Positions 21,653-34,280 of a stretch of DNA of 64,000 bases are shown piece after piece. The translations under genes were made by a program, and so were the position numbers. Numbering within the stretch: the stretch's first letter is position 1; every line of letters starts with the position of its first letter. The stretch spans positions 124,001-188,000 of the forward strand of contig BRON01000017.1 in the NCBI GenBank assembly GCA_024345305.1. The letters run 5' to 3'. The notes under the pieces are model-generated. The model did not search any database. It saw only the letters and a list, made by a program, of their open reading frames with translations, and was not told the DNA's origin. Source of the DNA: Mrakia gelida. Taxonomy: Eukaryota > Basidiomycota > Tremellomycetes > Cystofilobasidiales > Mrakiaceae.

Positions 21653-24600
21653 TTAGCACTGTCGGGCGTCTGAACGAACGAAAAACACCACGAAGCAAGT
21701 CGACGCGTCACTCTCGAACTTCCCCTTCTTCCTCCCCATCCCACAAACAAGAGCAACGGAAGAGAAACTCACAAGTACCGTTATGCTTCGTCTCATTCCC
21801 AACGTTCAACGACCCCATCGACTTCTCCAACGATCCGTGCCCCACTCCTCGTCGCGTCGCAGGTCCCTTCCTCTCCCCGTCGGCCTCAGGTTTCGCAGCC
21901 TCTCCAGCGACTCGAGTGGATTTGATTTGAGCGACGTAGGGTCCTTCTTGGTCGATGAGGGTTTCGGTGCTGCGTTGAAAGAAGACGAGGGGGTAGAGGT
22001 CAGCTCGAGCGAAGAGAGGAGGGGGGGGGGGAAGAAGGGAAGACGAGACCAGGGGAGACGCGACTTACACGTGCATGATCTCCTCGACGAGTCGTTCCAT
22101 CATGTCTCCGGTCATCGATTCTCGGATCTAACACACATCGAGCGCGAACGGAGAGAAGTCAGCGGAGGGATACAGCACGACCCGAAGAAGGAGCGCGTAA
22201 CGAAAGCAACAACTCACCACAACCCTCAAAATCTCAATCTTCTCCAAATTCGGGCTCAACGCATAGTTCGGTACGATCCACCCTGACTGCCTGAGGAGGT
22301 GCTGAATCCACTCCTGCTTGATGTCAGGGTACTTCTCCTTGAACGCGTCGGTGAAGCGGAAGGAGACGACGGGGAGTCCTCGTCCGTAGAGATTGACGTC
22401 GTCCTCGTCCTCGAGTCCGACGGATTCCTTCGCTGAGGAGAGGAGGGAGCCAGAGGTGGAGACTTTTCGGTGGATGTCGGAGAGGACGGTGTAGTATTCG
22501 GAGTACTGTGGAGAGGAAGGGAGGAGGGGAAGGGTCAGGAGGAGAGGAAGGAGGGGTGGGGGCGAGGGAGACGGAGACGAGACGAGGGACGAACCTCGAG
22601 AGCTCGAGAGAGAGTTCGGGCGTTCTTGAGATCGGTGAGAATGATACGCTTGTAGCCGTTGAACCCGAGGTTGAGGAAGTTGAAGTATTGGCCTGGGGCG
22701 AGAATGAAGGGAGGAACGAAGACGAGGTGAGCTTCGAACGACGCGTCGAGATCAAATCGGAGCTTCCCTTCCAGCCACGACAAGCACTTCGGCCTGCCCT
22801 TTCCAACTACCACATCGAGAAGAGGAACGAGAACTGACCGATGATGGGATGAGCAGGTCGTGAGAAGTTCAACGTGAACGAGAGCTCCGTGCTGCCGAGG
22901 TAGTGAAGCTCAAAGCTAAACGACGACAGTGGAGGGAGATACGAGAGTCAGCACGCAGAGCCTCGCACCGAGAACAATATATTCCGTCCACAGAGACGTA
23001 CATGAGTTCCTTCGGAAGCAGCGCCTCGTCTCCCCAGATACTGCGCGAGCGAGACATAATCGAAACGAGGTCAGCGTCGACGAGACAAAGACCAAAGAGC
23101 CGAAGGCAAGATCCGGAGGGGTACTCACATCCATCCAACTCCGACATAGCTCATTCCGTACTGTGAAATTGAAGTTTGAAAGGTCAGCGACGTGTTCGAC
23201 GGAGAGGCGACGACGCGTTCGAGCACGATGAACGAGCTTACCTTGTGTCCACTAGCGTTGATCGAACAGACTCGAGGGATCTGGAAGTCCCATACGTAGT
23301 CGGGGTCTGTAGGGGTCGTTGGATGGCGAGAAAGACGAAAGTCAGCGAGGGCGAGAACAAATAAAGCGAGGCGAGGAGAAGAGATGAGCGACGCGTCTCG
23401 GTCTGGAACTTACAGGCGAAGGCTGCAAACCGAGGACATCGAACACGAAGAGTCAGTTCCTTCGTTCGAAGAATCCGGGAAAGATGGAGGTGAAAGGAAC
23501 CGAAGAGACGTGTACTAACGAGCGACGAATCCACCCGAGGCAGCATCGACGTGAATCGGGACGTCGATCCCAGTCCTCTCCTGCAGCTTATCAAGCTCGT
23601 CCGACATCTCCTGAACGGACTCGAAGTGGCCGGTGTAGGCTGAGGAGAAGAAGAAACTCGTCGAAGGGTCAGCTTCTCTTCAAGGGAGCGAGCATCGAGC
23701 ATCGAGCTTTGAGCACCGAACATCGAGGCTTGCGAGAAACGAGAGACTGGAGAAACCCAAACCCACTGCTTCCCAAGATGATGAACACTCCAATCGTGTT
23801 CTCATCCACCAGCTTGATAGCCTCCTTCGCAGAGAGAACGTAGTTGGACTCAACCGAAATGGGGACCATTCGAGCCTCAACGTCGAAGTATCGAGCGAAC
23901 TTCTCCAGAGCAACTTGAGCTTCCGATCCCATGACGATATTGGGTCCTGGTTCGTGGATGTTCTTGCCGAGAGCCTGCGCGAAACCGAAGATCAGAGACG
24001 AGTCGTAAGGAGGAGGGACGACGAGTGTCGGACGCGTCGAAAAATCAGCGCGGCGGAGCGGACGAACCTTCATCTTCGCCTGCCACCTCTTCTTCATCGC
24101 CAGTCCTCCGAGATGGATCGCTTCCGAACTTCCAGTAGTGGCGGTTCCGATGGCCTTCTTGTCCTTGGGAGCGTGCCAGAGATCGGCGACTGTACAGAAC
24201 GAAGCGAGCATGGGTGGGTTAGCTTCGTCCGGTTCGACTCGACCCTTGGACATCTGGGAAGGATACGCACTCATGGAAACACATCGATTGTGGATGATCT
24301 GAGTCGAAGGGTACTCGTCTCCATCGACGAAGTTCTGAAGGCGTTGGAAGAAGGCGAACGGAAGGAAAAGAAAGCGGTCAGCGAGCTCGACGTTACAGTA
24401 AGTCTCGTTCCTCCCTCTTTATTCGCCTCTCCCCAAGATGCCGACGCACCTTTCCGATGTTCTCGAGGCAAAGCTGCGTAGCCTCTTTGTTCATCCACGT
24501 GTGCACAAACGAGGCGGTGTTGAGATTCTCCCTTCCGTCGAGGAGGGCTGGACATAAAAATCGAGGGAGGGGAAGCCATCTCGTCAGCTTCGAACTCTGT

Positions 24601-25068
24601 CTCGCCAGAGGGTCGTCCGTAGCTCCCACTGCGATCTCATTGACGAGAGAACTCACTCTCATCATGGATGAGCTGATAAGCTTGATCGGACGCGCTGAGC
24701 GAAGCAACGAAGAAGGGGAAGCAGTCGTCAGAGAAGGGCGAGATGGACAAGTTGGGATGGATCATGGGAGAGGACAAAGGAAGTGTCGAGCTCGAGACTC
24801 ACCAGCCGTTCTCCGGCAGCATGAACTTGGGGATCTCAACATCCGACTCGTATCTACTTCCGTCTTCACATCCGACGCGACGCACCGAGAATGAAGTCAG
24901 CTCGAGCAACTCACGGCGAGAAGAAGCAAGAAGGAAGGAGGAGGAGGGTTCGAGCTCACAAGCGGACGAGCTCGTCGTCTTGTTCTTCCCGTGAGAGTGT
25001 TTGCCGTGACCAGAAGCGTTGGCTGCTTCGATGAGGTTCTCAGGAATAATGTGGCGAGAGAGGGCCAT
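21653..25068 (-). CDS. GAD1: Glutamate decarboxylase
   Basis: PLP enzyme converting glutamate to GABA and CO2 (GABA shunt, stress response). It starts [20 protein letters not shown] at 25068 and is split by many short introns. Recognisable blocks in order: [49 protein letters not shown]; the substrate loop [72 protein letters not shown] with the PLP-contacting Asp; and INASGHKYG with the Schiff-base lysine. Then come [23 protein letters not shown] and [18 protein letters not shown]. The end is less certain. The last exon-intron joint (donor near 21781, acceptor near 21672) gives a short tail ending ARQC with TAA at 21653. Another frame of the same exon stays open about 37 bases longer. Cytosolic. 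Confidence 0.93.
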
Positions 25069-25743
25069 GGCTTGAGAAGAAAGAGTGGGTGGGGGTTGGA
25101 GGCGAAACGAGGGCTGAAGTTAGGCAGACAGAGAGAAGGGTATTTCCGGCGAGGAGCGAGAGGGAGGGATCGAAGTGACGTCGGGAAGAAGGAGGAGCGT
25201 TGCTTATGGAAGATTTTCTCTTGATGAGGGAGGGTCGTTGTTGATCTGAGTAAGTCTGAGTGGGAGCGGTGAAGGGAAATTTTGAGGGAGCAGGGAGAAA
25301 GGAGCGCGCGCTCTGCTTCCGAGGCGAAGATGCATCTCTTGACGACGAACGCGTCGAAACAACAACCTGGCTTTCGCGCTGTGTTTCAATAGTATGTGGG
25401 TCATTCTATGAGACTGATCAAGTCAGGAAGATGTGTATAAATACAGAGAGAAGGTATCTGTGAGGAGATCTCGCCGTCGCGAAGGAAGGAGCGAAACGAG
25501 TTCAGCTCGTGCTTTTCCCCTTCGCTTCCTCCTCATCGACCGCTTCCAACGACTTTTCTCAAGGTTGTAGGACTCGTCAGTCGTTTCAGTGCTGTATAGA
25601 GCTTCTCCTCGCGTGAGTGAACATCCTCTCTGATCCTCGTTTCAGCAGGAAACGAGCTCGCTAGCTATCTCCTTCGTTCGCTGTCGAGCTCACCACCCTT
25701 TCCTTCCTCTCTTCCAGCTCCCCCACCCCCTCTTCTTCCCACA
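25069..25743. promoter_or_regulatory. Shared upstream region of GAD1 (-) and the membrane protein gene (+)
   Basis: 675 bases between divergent starts with no supported exon. CAG at about 25646 after a CTCTGATCCTC stretch could belong to a leader intron of the plus-strand gene, but this cannot be decided by eye. Confidence 0.4.
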
Positions 25744-26996
25744 ATGGCCTTCTCCCTGGATGCGCTCACCCCCTGGATCACCCTCTCCCTCTTCATCCTC
25801 CCTGTCCTCCTCCCTCGACTCTCCTCGTTGATCAACTTCCTCCAACGGCGCTTCAACCCTTCCCTCGCCTCCCTCCCTCGTCGACCCACTCCCACTCCTT
25901 CACCTCAACCCCTCCCTCACTCAGTCCTAGTGATCCTCTTCCTTCACACCCTCTACCACGCCAAGAACCTCATCTTCCGACCTCCAAACATCTTCCTCCT
26001 CACCAACCTCCCTCTCCTCTCAACCCCCGTCTCAAGAATCCATCAAGTCCTCCTTCGACTCCTCGCCTCATCGTCCCATCACCTCTCCTCCCCTCCCTCT
26101 CCTCTCGACGTAGGAGGAGGACAGAACCAACTCCCAGCCACTACGCTCCACCTCCTCTCGAAACTGCAATCCTACGACGCTCGGATCCTCTACGCTCGAT
26201 TCGGTCAAACGACTTTCCTCTCCTGCACTTGGTGCTCCTCAGAAACCGTCCTCGACTGGTTCGCCTACTGGGCTGTAGGCGCAGCGGTGCAGTACCTTGC
26301 TGAGGTGGTTGTTTGGGGTGGGCTGGTGGAGCTGAGTGGACGGAGAGGGTGGAGGAAGAGTGGAGTTTGGGGCTTGGTGCTGATGGGATTGGGAGAGGCT
26401 GGGTGGGTTTGGATGGGGAGGATAGAGAAGGGGAGGGGGGATGGCGTGCAGGTTAGTAGCCCTTACACTTTCTACTGGGAGATAGCGAGTGGAACCCTAC
26501 GAGATTCGAGAAACTGACCTGACCGTCTGTCTCCCTTGCCCTCGCTCGCTCGTTTCGTCTTCCTCCCTCGCTCCCCCAGCTCTTCTCAAACCTCCACCTC
26601 TACCGCCATCTCACTCTCCTCCTCCTACCCCTCCTTCTTCCACTTCTCCCACCCCAACTCCCTTCTTTGCCCTCCCAACTAGAAACCACCCTCCCCTCCC
26701 TCCTGCCCACGATGGACACCCTCCTCACCCACCTCAAACTCATCGAGCTCTCCCGAGTCGCGTCCCTTCGTCAACCCGTCCTTCGAGAGGCTGTCGTGGG
26801 TGCAGCACAGCAGATGGAGAAGGATTCGAAGGTTGCTAGGGAGGATGAGGAGGTGGTAGGGACGGTGGAGAGGGTTGGGCTGACGGGCGAGGAGGGAGTG
26901 AAGGGTGGGTTGAGGGAGGGAGCGAAGGCGTTCTTGGGAGTTGCGAGGGGGAGGATGGAGGGGAGTTTGGCTGCTTTGGGGGGTGGGAGATCTTGA
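25744..26996 (+). CDS. Predicted multi-pass membrane protein, unknown function
   Basis: Two exons (25744-26451, 26580-26996) sum to 374 residues plus stop. The N-terminus MAFSLDALTPWITLSLFILP followed by VLLPRLSSLI is a hydrophobic helix. Further hydrophobic stretches are HSVLVILFLHTLYHAKNLIF, WFAYWAVGAAVQYLAEVVVW and SGVWGLVLMGLGEAGWVWM. After the intron, LHLYRHLTLLLLPLLLPLLP is another. A notable soluble motif is FGQTTFLSCTWC in the middle. The C-terminal third is charged and partly Glu-rich (MEKDSKVAREDEEVV). It resembles uncharacterised fungal membrane proteins in general layout, but I cannot name a family. Confidence 0.75.
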
Positions 26997-27364
26997 TGAA
27001 GTGCGGTTCTACTTCCTTTCAGCCTCCTTGCGAGAAGGAACAAGAGAAGCGAAAGCAAGAGGAGGAGGAGGGTGGACGACGCGTCGCGACTAGTTCGAAT
27101 TGACGCCCTTTCGGTCGAGAAAAAAGCGAGTCAACCCAGAGAGCTTCTTGGAGCGAACTCTAGTGAACCCAAGAGCTCTGAGAAGAAGAAAACATCCATC
27201 TCTACGAGAAAAAGAAGCAGTACTGTTTCCCCATCCCTTCCCCCGCACGACGACCTCCAAATCCTTCGACTTCGACCTCACCATCCCCTCCTCCCTCCCT
27301 CTCCATCCCTCCCAACAACCTCCCTTTCCCCTCCCTTCCCTTTTCCCTCTCTTGCCACCCAGCG
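26997..27364. promoter_or_regulatory. Intergenic region upstream of the Mak5-type helicase
   Basis: 368 bases between two tandem plus-strand genes. The last 130 bases are a long pyrimidine-rich run ending just before the ATG at 27365. No exon was supported. Confidence 0.4.
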
Positions 27365-30300
27365 ATGGCTCCCAAACCCAACAAGAAACCTCGCACTTCC
27401 GGGCCCTCTCACCCGTCCTCCTACGCCTCTGCCTCCTCCCTCCGGTGGAAGAAAGTCGCTCGACCTTCCCAAGCAGGCTACGGCGCTCTAGACCACGAAG
27501 GAGGGATTTTGGAGCTTGAGGAGGTTGAAGGGGTGGAGGTTGTTTATGAGGAGGTGGAGGGGGGAGGGAGGAGGGTTAGGTTCAAGGTTAGTGCAACGGA
27601 GGAAGAAGGGGGACAGGGAGAAGGGGAGGAGGAGCAGGAGCAGGGGGATGGGATGGGTTGAAGGGGGGACCCTTTGAGGTGCGAGGGAGGTTGAGCCCGA
27701 GCTGGAGGTGGCTCGCTGGATAAGACAGCGAGCAAGGGGTAGCGAAAGCGGAGGGAGCGAGGCGGGATGAAGGGAAGGAAGGGAGGAAGGAACGAGCGAG
27801 CTCACACATCGAAATTTCCGCGAGAGAGAGCTCACAAGCTGACCTTTCCTTCCCTTCCCCTCTTTCTTCTCTTCCAGCAACGAGATCCCATCCCCGGAGA
27901 AGACGACGCCGAGGATGCTGCCATGGACGCCGAGGAGGAACTTGTTGCTTCTGGGTCGATGCTCGATGAGGACGAGGACGAGGAGAGGAAGGAGTACCTC
28001 AAGACTCAGGGAACTCTTGACGAGGAGGAGGACGAGGATGATGATGGGGAGGTTTATGAGGAGTGGAATGGCATTCGGGAGGATGTGGTTGCTGAGGACG
28101 AGGTGGTAGAGGAGCAGGAGGAGGTGAAGGTCGAGGTGGTGGTGCCCGAGAAGAAGGTCAAGGCGAAGAAGGAGAAGGCCGTCGCTGCCCTTGCTGCTGC
28201 TGAGGAGGCGGTCGTCGCTGCTGCTGAGCCTGTTGATGAGTCTTTCGATGGTGAGTCTACTTTTTCACCGTGTCAGCTCAGACGAAACAAGCTCGAGCTG
28301 ATCTCCCCTCCTCCCTTCGCGCGTCGTCCCTTCGATTCAATTCAGACACCCTCCTCCCTCACTGGTCCTCCCTCCCTATCCACTCCCTCCTCAAACGATC
28401 CATCTTCAACCTCGGATTCTTCAAACCCTCGCCCATCCAGGGCACCTCCCTTCCCTTCGGTCTGGCAGGTCGAGATATCATTGGAGTTGCTGAGACGGTT
28501 CGTTCCTCTTCCCTCCCTCCCTCTTCCCTTCGCTTGAGCTCAAGCTCACTCTCTTCCTCCGCTTTGTTCTGCTTGTTTGTGCGCTTGTGCGTTAACAGGG
28601 ATCCGGTAAAACCCTCGCCTACGGACTCCCCATTCTCAACCACTGCTTCTCCCTCCCTCCTCCTCCTCCCTTCATCAAACCAGCCAGAGGTCCCGCTCCC
28701 CGTCAGAAGAAAAGAGCCATGCAAGCTCTCATCCTCGCTCCCACGCGAGAACTCGCTCTTCAAGTGTGTCAGCATCTGCAGAAGGCTGTGGACGCGGCGC
28801 TCGTTGTTCCCTCGGTCGATGGAGAGGAGGCTGTTGTTGGGACAGAGGGAGAGGACGCGTCGAAGCCCAAGGGACCGAGTGGACCTCCGAGGGTTAGTGT
28901 GGGAGCGATTGTGGGAGGGATGAGTGCGCAGAAGCAGAAGAGGGTGTTGGAGAGGGGGGTGGATATTCTGGTGGCTACGCCGGGTAGGTTGTGGGATTTG
29001 ATTGGAGAGGTTCGTTCTTTGCTTCTTCGCGTCGACTCGTCGGGTCTGAAGCTGACCTCCTCCTCTCCTCACCACCCCACTCCCCCCCTCCCCCCCTTCC
29101 CCCCCCTCCTCCCCCGCCCGCCCACCCACAGAACGAAGACATCGCCCACTCGATCCGAAACATCCAGTTCCTCGTCATCGACGAAGCCGACCGAATGATT
29201 GAAACCGGTCATTTCGTCGAGCTCGAATCCATCGTCGCTCTCACCCATCGCTCCACCCAGACCACCTCCGGATCCCAGTCGGACGCCAAACCCAAGCCTG
29301 GGTCGACCGCAGAGGAGGACCTCCAGTTCGTTTCGGTCAGCGAGAAGGAGAAGGCTAGGGAGTCGATGCAGACGTTCGTTTACTCGGCCACGCTGAGTAA
29401 GGAGTTGCAGAGGAACTTGAAGAAGTTTAGTGGGAAGCCGAGGGAGGGGAAGAAGAAGAAGGGGACGACGCTTGGTGAGTGATGCGGTGTTTAGTTTTGT
29501 TCGTTGGGTTGGAGAGAGAACGGGAGGCGAGACGCGACACGGCGAGCTGACCTTGATTCCCTTTCGCTCGTTCCCTCCAGACGACCTCTTCGAGAAGCTT
29601 GACTTCCGTGACTCCGATCCCGAGATCATCGATCTCTCCTCCGAGGACGGAATGGTTTCAACCCTCCAGGAGTCGAAGATCGAGTGCATGTCGAACGAGA
29701 AGGTGAGCTCTCCCTCTGTTCGACGCGTCCCCTCTTCCTCGACTCGAAGCTGAACACTCTTACACCTTCCTTGTTTTGCAGGACCTCTACCTCTACTACT
29801 TCCTCCTCCGATACCCCGGTCGATCCCTCATCTTCTTCGGAAGTATCGACGGTATCCGACGAGCCGTCCCTCTCCTCGAACTTCTCAAGTTCCCCATCTT
29901 CCCTCTTCACTCTCAGCTTCAGCAGAAGCAGCGACTGAAGAACCTCGATAGGTTCGTCTCCCTTCTCTTCCCTCTTCTCTCCTCCCTTCTCCTCTTCTCT
30001 ACCCTTTCTCTCCCTCTCGTTACAAGCCCTCGCTAACCCTCGTCGCGTCCGTTCGTTGGTTTGTTTCACCAGATTCAAAGCCTCTCCCAACGGAATCCTC
30101 CTCGCCACCGACATCGCCGCTCGAGGACTCGATATCCCTTCCGTCGACCACGTCATTCACTACCAGCTCCCCCGATCCGCCGACGTCTACGTGCATCGAA
30201 GTGGTCGAACGGCTCGTGCGAAGAACGTTGGATTCAGTCTTCAGCTTTGTAGTCCTGAGGAGAAGAGGGTCCAGAAGGCTTTGATGAAGAGTCTTGGACG

Positions 30301-31164
30301 AGGTGAGTCGGCTCTAACATCTCTCTGCTCGAAGCTTTCGTTTCGTCTCGTGTTTCGGCGGAAGCTGACCAGACTCGACGCGTTCCGCTTTCGTTGCTCA
30401 CAGACGACGAGCTTCCCGAACTCCCCATCGAACACGGTATGCTCGACAAGCTGAAGCAGAGGATCCTCGTCGCTCGACAGATCGACGCTGCCAACCACAA
30501 GGTCAAGAAGGACAATCACGAGAAGAGCTGGATCAAGGAGGCTGCTGAGGCGCTCGAGATCGATATCGATTCGGACAACATGTTCGTCGACGCGTCTCCC
30601 TCTCTCTCTCCTTCCCTCTTTGCCCTTCCCCTCCCTTCCTCCCCCATCCCCATCCTCTCTTCGCCCATCCACCTCTCTTTCCTCTCTCGCTCGACCCGAA
30701 CCTGACACAACGCGTTCTTCGTTCGTTCGTTTCTTCTCCAGGCCAACCGACGACGACGACGACGAAGATCGACGAGGGAACCGAGGTCAGGCGAAATCCA
30801 ACTCTGTCAAGGTCGCCAACCTTAAGAACGAGCTTCGTGCGCTCATGGCTCAACCTCTCGTTGCTCGAGGGATCTCCTCGAGGTACATCACCGGTGGAAG
30901 TAGGAAGATCGTTGATGCGCTCATTCAGGGAACGCGTGAGTTCGACTCGCCCTCTCCCTTCCTTCTTTCTTCGCTTCGTCAAGGCTGGTTTGTGGGTTTG
31001 AGCGTTCGAAAAGCGAGTGCTAACCCTCGTTTTGTTTCGGTTGGGTTCGGGTGTGATCAGAACACGGAGCGATGATGGGGATGTCGACGGATAGCGCTGC
31101 GAGTGATGCGGCGAAGGGGAAGTCGAAGAAGAGGAAGGCGATTGCCCCTCCTCCTGCTGCTTAG
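27365..31164 (+). CDS. MAK5: ATP-dependent RNA helicase Mak5/DDX24 family (DEAD box)
   Basis: Nucleolar DEAD-box helicase needed for 60S subunit assembly (role from the Mak5 family). Eleven exons (27365-27586, 27878-28250, 28346-28497, 28599-29009, 29132-29474, 29581-29702, 29782-29951, 30073-30302, 30404-30581, 30742-30935, 31061-31164) sum to 832 residues plus stop. An acidic region ([20 protein letters not shown]) and a Lys-rich segment come first. The helicase core follows: Q-motif region [12 protein letters not shown], motif I AETGSGKT, Ia [22 protein letters not shown], Ib TPGRLWDL, motif [10 protein letters not shown], and III YSATLS after an insertion. Then come [36 protein letters not shown] and [10 protein letters not shown]. 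The WKKV-ARP segment near residue 30 fits Mak5 N-termini. It ends in a Lys/Ala tail, [13 protein letters not shown]. The 3' end converges on the pectin lyase gene 171 bases away. Confidence 0.93.
29080..29128 (+). repeat. C-rich tract in a MAK5 intron
   Basis: The pyrimidine tract of the intron 29010-29131 is almost pure C, with several runs of five to seven C. It lies between the CTGAC branch site near 29052 and the AG at 29130-29131. The minus strand therefore carries repeated G runs. Confidence 0.85.
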
Positions 31165-31335
31165 ATCTATACCTAGCTCCTTCTTTATCGATCTATACCC
31201 TTTCGGAGTTATCTACCGTTGCTCTCATTTCGCCGAAATCTTTCCTGATAAGGGAAACCCGTCCGTCGAACAACGTCGAGCTCGAATCGAACCGGACGTG
31301 AATCATCAGATAGCTCACAACCGAGTTCGCAAGTC

Positions 31336-34280
31336 CTACTTCAAGAGGACGTAGTCGTAAACGAAGTTGGGAGAGAGGTAGGTCGTTCCTGAGGAGCCGG
31401 AGATGACCTGCGAGAAGAGAGAACGGATCAGCAGAGGTTTCGAGTCGACGCGACTAAACGAAGAGAAGAACGAGAAGGGAGGTACTCACGTTGATGACGA
31501 TGGTGTTGGTTCCAACGACGAGGACTCCAGAGGCGATGGCTTGGGAGTAGGCAACGTTCTGAAGGACGGGAGGAAGCGAGGAAGTCAGATGAGAGTTGCG
31601 ACGGGGGAGAGACGCGACGAGTGAGGGCGTGCAGTCGACTCACGTTTCCACGCCAGGTTCCTACCGAAGAGGAGAGATATCAGCGCTCGTATCGAAGGAG
31701 AGAGGGGAAGAGGAGGAGACGCTGGCTTACCTCGAGTAATCCCTCGCGAGTTCAGATCCACTGGAGCAGCAGGAGCAGTTCCGAGCACTCCGTTCGTCGT
31801 GACTTGAGGTCGACCCCCAGCGAAAGCCGACGTCGTACCGATGACGAGCGTTCGAGCACCGATTTGAGAGGAGGTGAGAGTGAACTTGATTGTGGTGGGG
31901 TTGTTGACAGACTTCCACTGAGCGAGAGGGAAGGAGGAGACGGAGGTGGTTCCCTGAAGTCGGCGAGAGGGAAGACGGGAGGTGATCAGCTCGCGATCGT
32001 GCGACGAGATGCGACGAAGAAAGGGAGGAATTTATACGAACGACAGTGAAGGTAAGGGGAGCCCAAGCTGACATTCGAGGATCTGAAGGGTGCATAGTCT
32101 CGATCTTGTCGGCGTTGAGGAATCCTCGAGGAGTGCCGTCGGTCTCGCCGATCCTCCAGATGACGGTGGGGATCTGTAACGGAAGACAAGTGTGAGAGAT
32201 AGGTTACGAGACGGAGGGAATGCTGAGGGTGAGCTCACCGACTCGGCTGAAGCGATGTTGGCAGTAACAGTGCCTCCAGCGGTGACGGTGACGGTTGAAG
32301 TTGCGACGGCGAGTTCCATCTGAGAGAGGCGAGAAGAGAGAGTCAGCGAGGACCGTCGTTGAAAGCGGAGAAAGCGATCAGATTTGCCTTGTAGAGAGTT
32401 TGTGTGTAGGTCTGAAGGGGAGAAGGGGAGGGAGAAAAGGTCAGCTCGGACGACGCGTCGGCGTCGAGAAGGAATGAAGCGAAGGACGTCTCACTCCAGG
32501 AATCATCAAAGGCGAGGTGAAGGCTCCAGAGGTGCTAGCTCGGACCCAGTCTGGAGCGAAAGAGGAAGTCAGTCAGTATCGGGTTGGAGGAAACGGATCA
32601 ACGCGACGACTCACACTGAGCATGAACCGACGACCAGCCGACGACGATGTTCGACGTGTAACCTGAGGGGATTCCCGAGGCAGTTCCCTTGACGGTTCCT
32701 CGACCTGAAGCAGCAGTGTATCCGTCGACTCCCAAAGTGGAGAAGAAGCTCGTGTCTGGACGAGGGAACGAGGAAGGTCAGCCGCGACGAGCCTTGTTCA
32801 AAGACGAGGGAAACGAAGACTCACCCAGCGTCGAAGAAGGAGTGGATCCGGAGTTGAAGACCAAAGCGTATGGTCCGAACTGTTGAACAGAAAACAGAGC
32901 GAGTCAGCGTCAGGGATCAACGAAGCACGAACCGAGGGAGGAGTCTGGACATACGAGGCCGATTCGGTAAGCTGTAGCAGGGAGGCGAAGAAGATCAGAA
33001 GCTCGGTTATTGACCGGTAGAAAGGGAAGACAATTGAGATGACTCACCTTCAGTCTGCTCATGGCCTGAGTTTCCGTAGAAGTAAAGCCTGGAGGGATGA
33101 GAAACGCGTCGTGATCAGTTCGACTTCGTCCGGCTGGCAGAAAGGAAAAGGCAAAGCGACTCACTCTTGCACATCGGCAGATTGATCATCGATGTCCCTC
33201 TGTTTCAACGACAAGTTATCGGCATCAGCTCGAGGGCTCGCGTGGGAACGAGCAAAGAGGAGGACGAACGAAAAACGGTCCTCCCGAAGACTTCTCGTAC
33301 GCGGTTCCTGGAGCGACGATCCAGATTCCTACTCCAGATCCAGTGACACCGTGGACTTGGTCGTCGATGAATTGCTTGGAGCTCTGTTAAAAGTGAGAAG
33401 TCAGCTCGAGGAAGGGAGAGAAAAGGAGGAACGCCGACGCGAAAGGAAAAGACGAACGTAGACTGCAAAGACGTGAGCGAAGAGTCAGCGAGGATTGTGG
33501 AGGAAAAAGAGGACCAAGAGAGCTCACACTTCGAGTAGGTGTATCCGTTGCTGCACTTGAAAACGTCCTCGCCCTGGAAAGTGAAAGCAAACGGGGATCT
33601 GTCCTTCCTCGTCTCTTTCGTTCCAGTTTCGACGTTCGCGTCTCGCTCACCTCGATGTTGGTGCATCCTTGGACCTCCGCGTAAGGGCTTCCGTTGGGAA
33701 CAAGGCTCTTCTTGAGACGAGCGATGAATCGAAGCTCTCCAACGGTAGGCTCAGCAGTAACGTGGGTCGAGATGAAGATAGTCGCAACTCCAGATTTGGC
33801 GACGTAGGTTTGGGTGACCTCGCCTCCGATGGCTGTAGAGATGACGGTGACGACGGCGTAGGATCCAACGATCTTGGAAGTGACGGTCGAAGTTCCGAAT
33901 CCGGACGCAATGGAGCTAAGAGAGAGGGGGGGAGAAAGGGAGGTCAGAAGTCGAACCGAACGCGACGCGGGAGACGAAGAAGAGAAGCGCGAACGAACGT
34001 CGTCTTGGACTGAGAGGCAAAGACATACAGACCCAAGGTCAGTGAGAAAAACTCCAAAGGAAGGGAAGAGAGTACTCACAGAGTCCTGGTACTCGACGGA
34101 GTTGTAGACGAGCGAGGTGATGTCTCCGCTGGCAGAGCCGACTTTGAAGACGAGCCCTCCTCCCGTATCGACGACGAGCGAAGAGCCAGAGGTGGTGATC
34201 CCGAAGGCAGCGAAGACGTCATCGACTCCGAAAGAGAGGAGAGTGGCGAAGAGGGAGAGGAAGAACGAGGAGGTCTTCAT
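31336..34280 (-). CDS. Secreted rhamnogalacturonan lyase, polysaccharide lyase family 4
   Basis: Cleaves the rhamnogalacturonan I backbone of pectin by beta-elimination (PL4 family knowledge). It starts at 34280 with [19 protein letters not shown], a signal peptide; cleavage is likely after DDVFA. The mature start [20 protein letters not shown] and YNSVEYQDS match the PL4 N-terminal domain. Next are [36 protein letters not shown], the [10 protein letters not shown] region and [21 protein letters not shown] run [20 protein letters not shown] follows, then [20 protein letters not shown] with MHPSDPRM, which is characteristic of PL4. A carbohydrate-binding-like C-terminal beta domain ends YDYVLLK. 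There are a dozen or so small exons. The enzyme implies contact with plant material. Confidence 0.9.
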
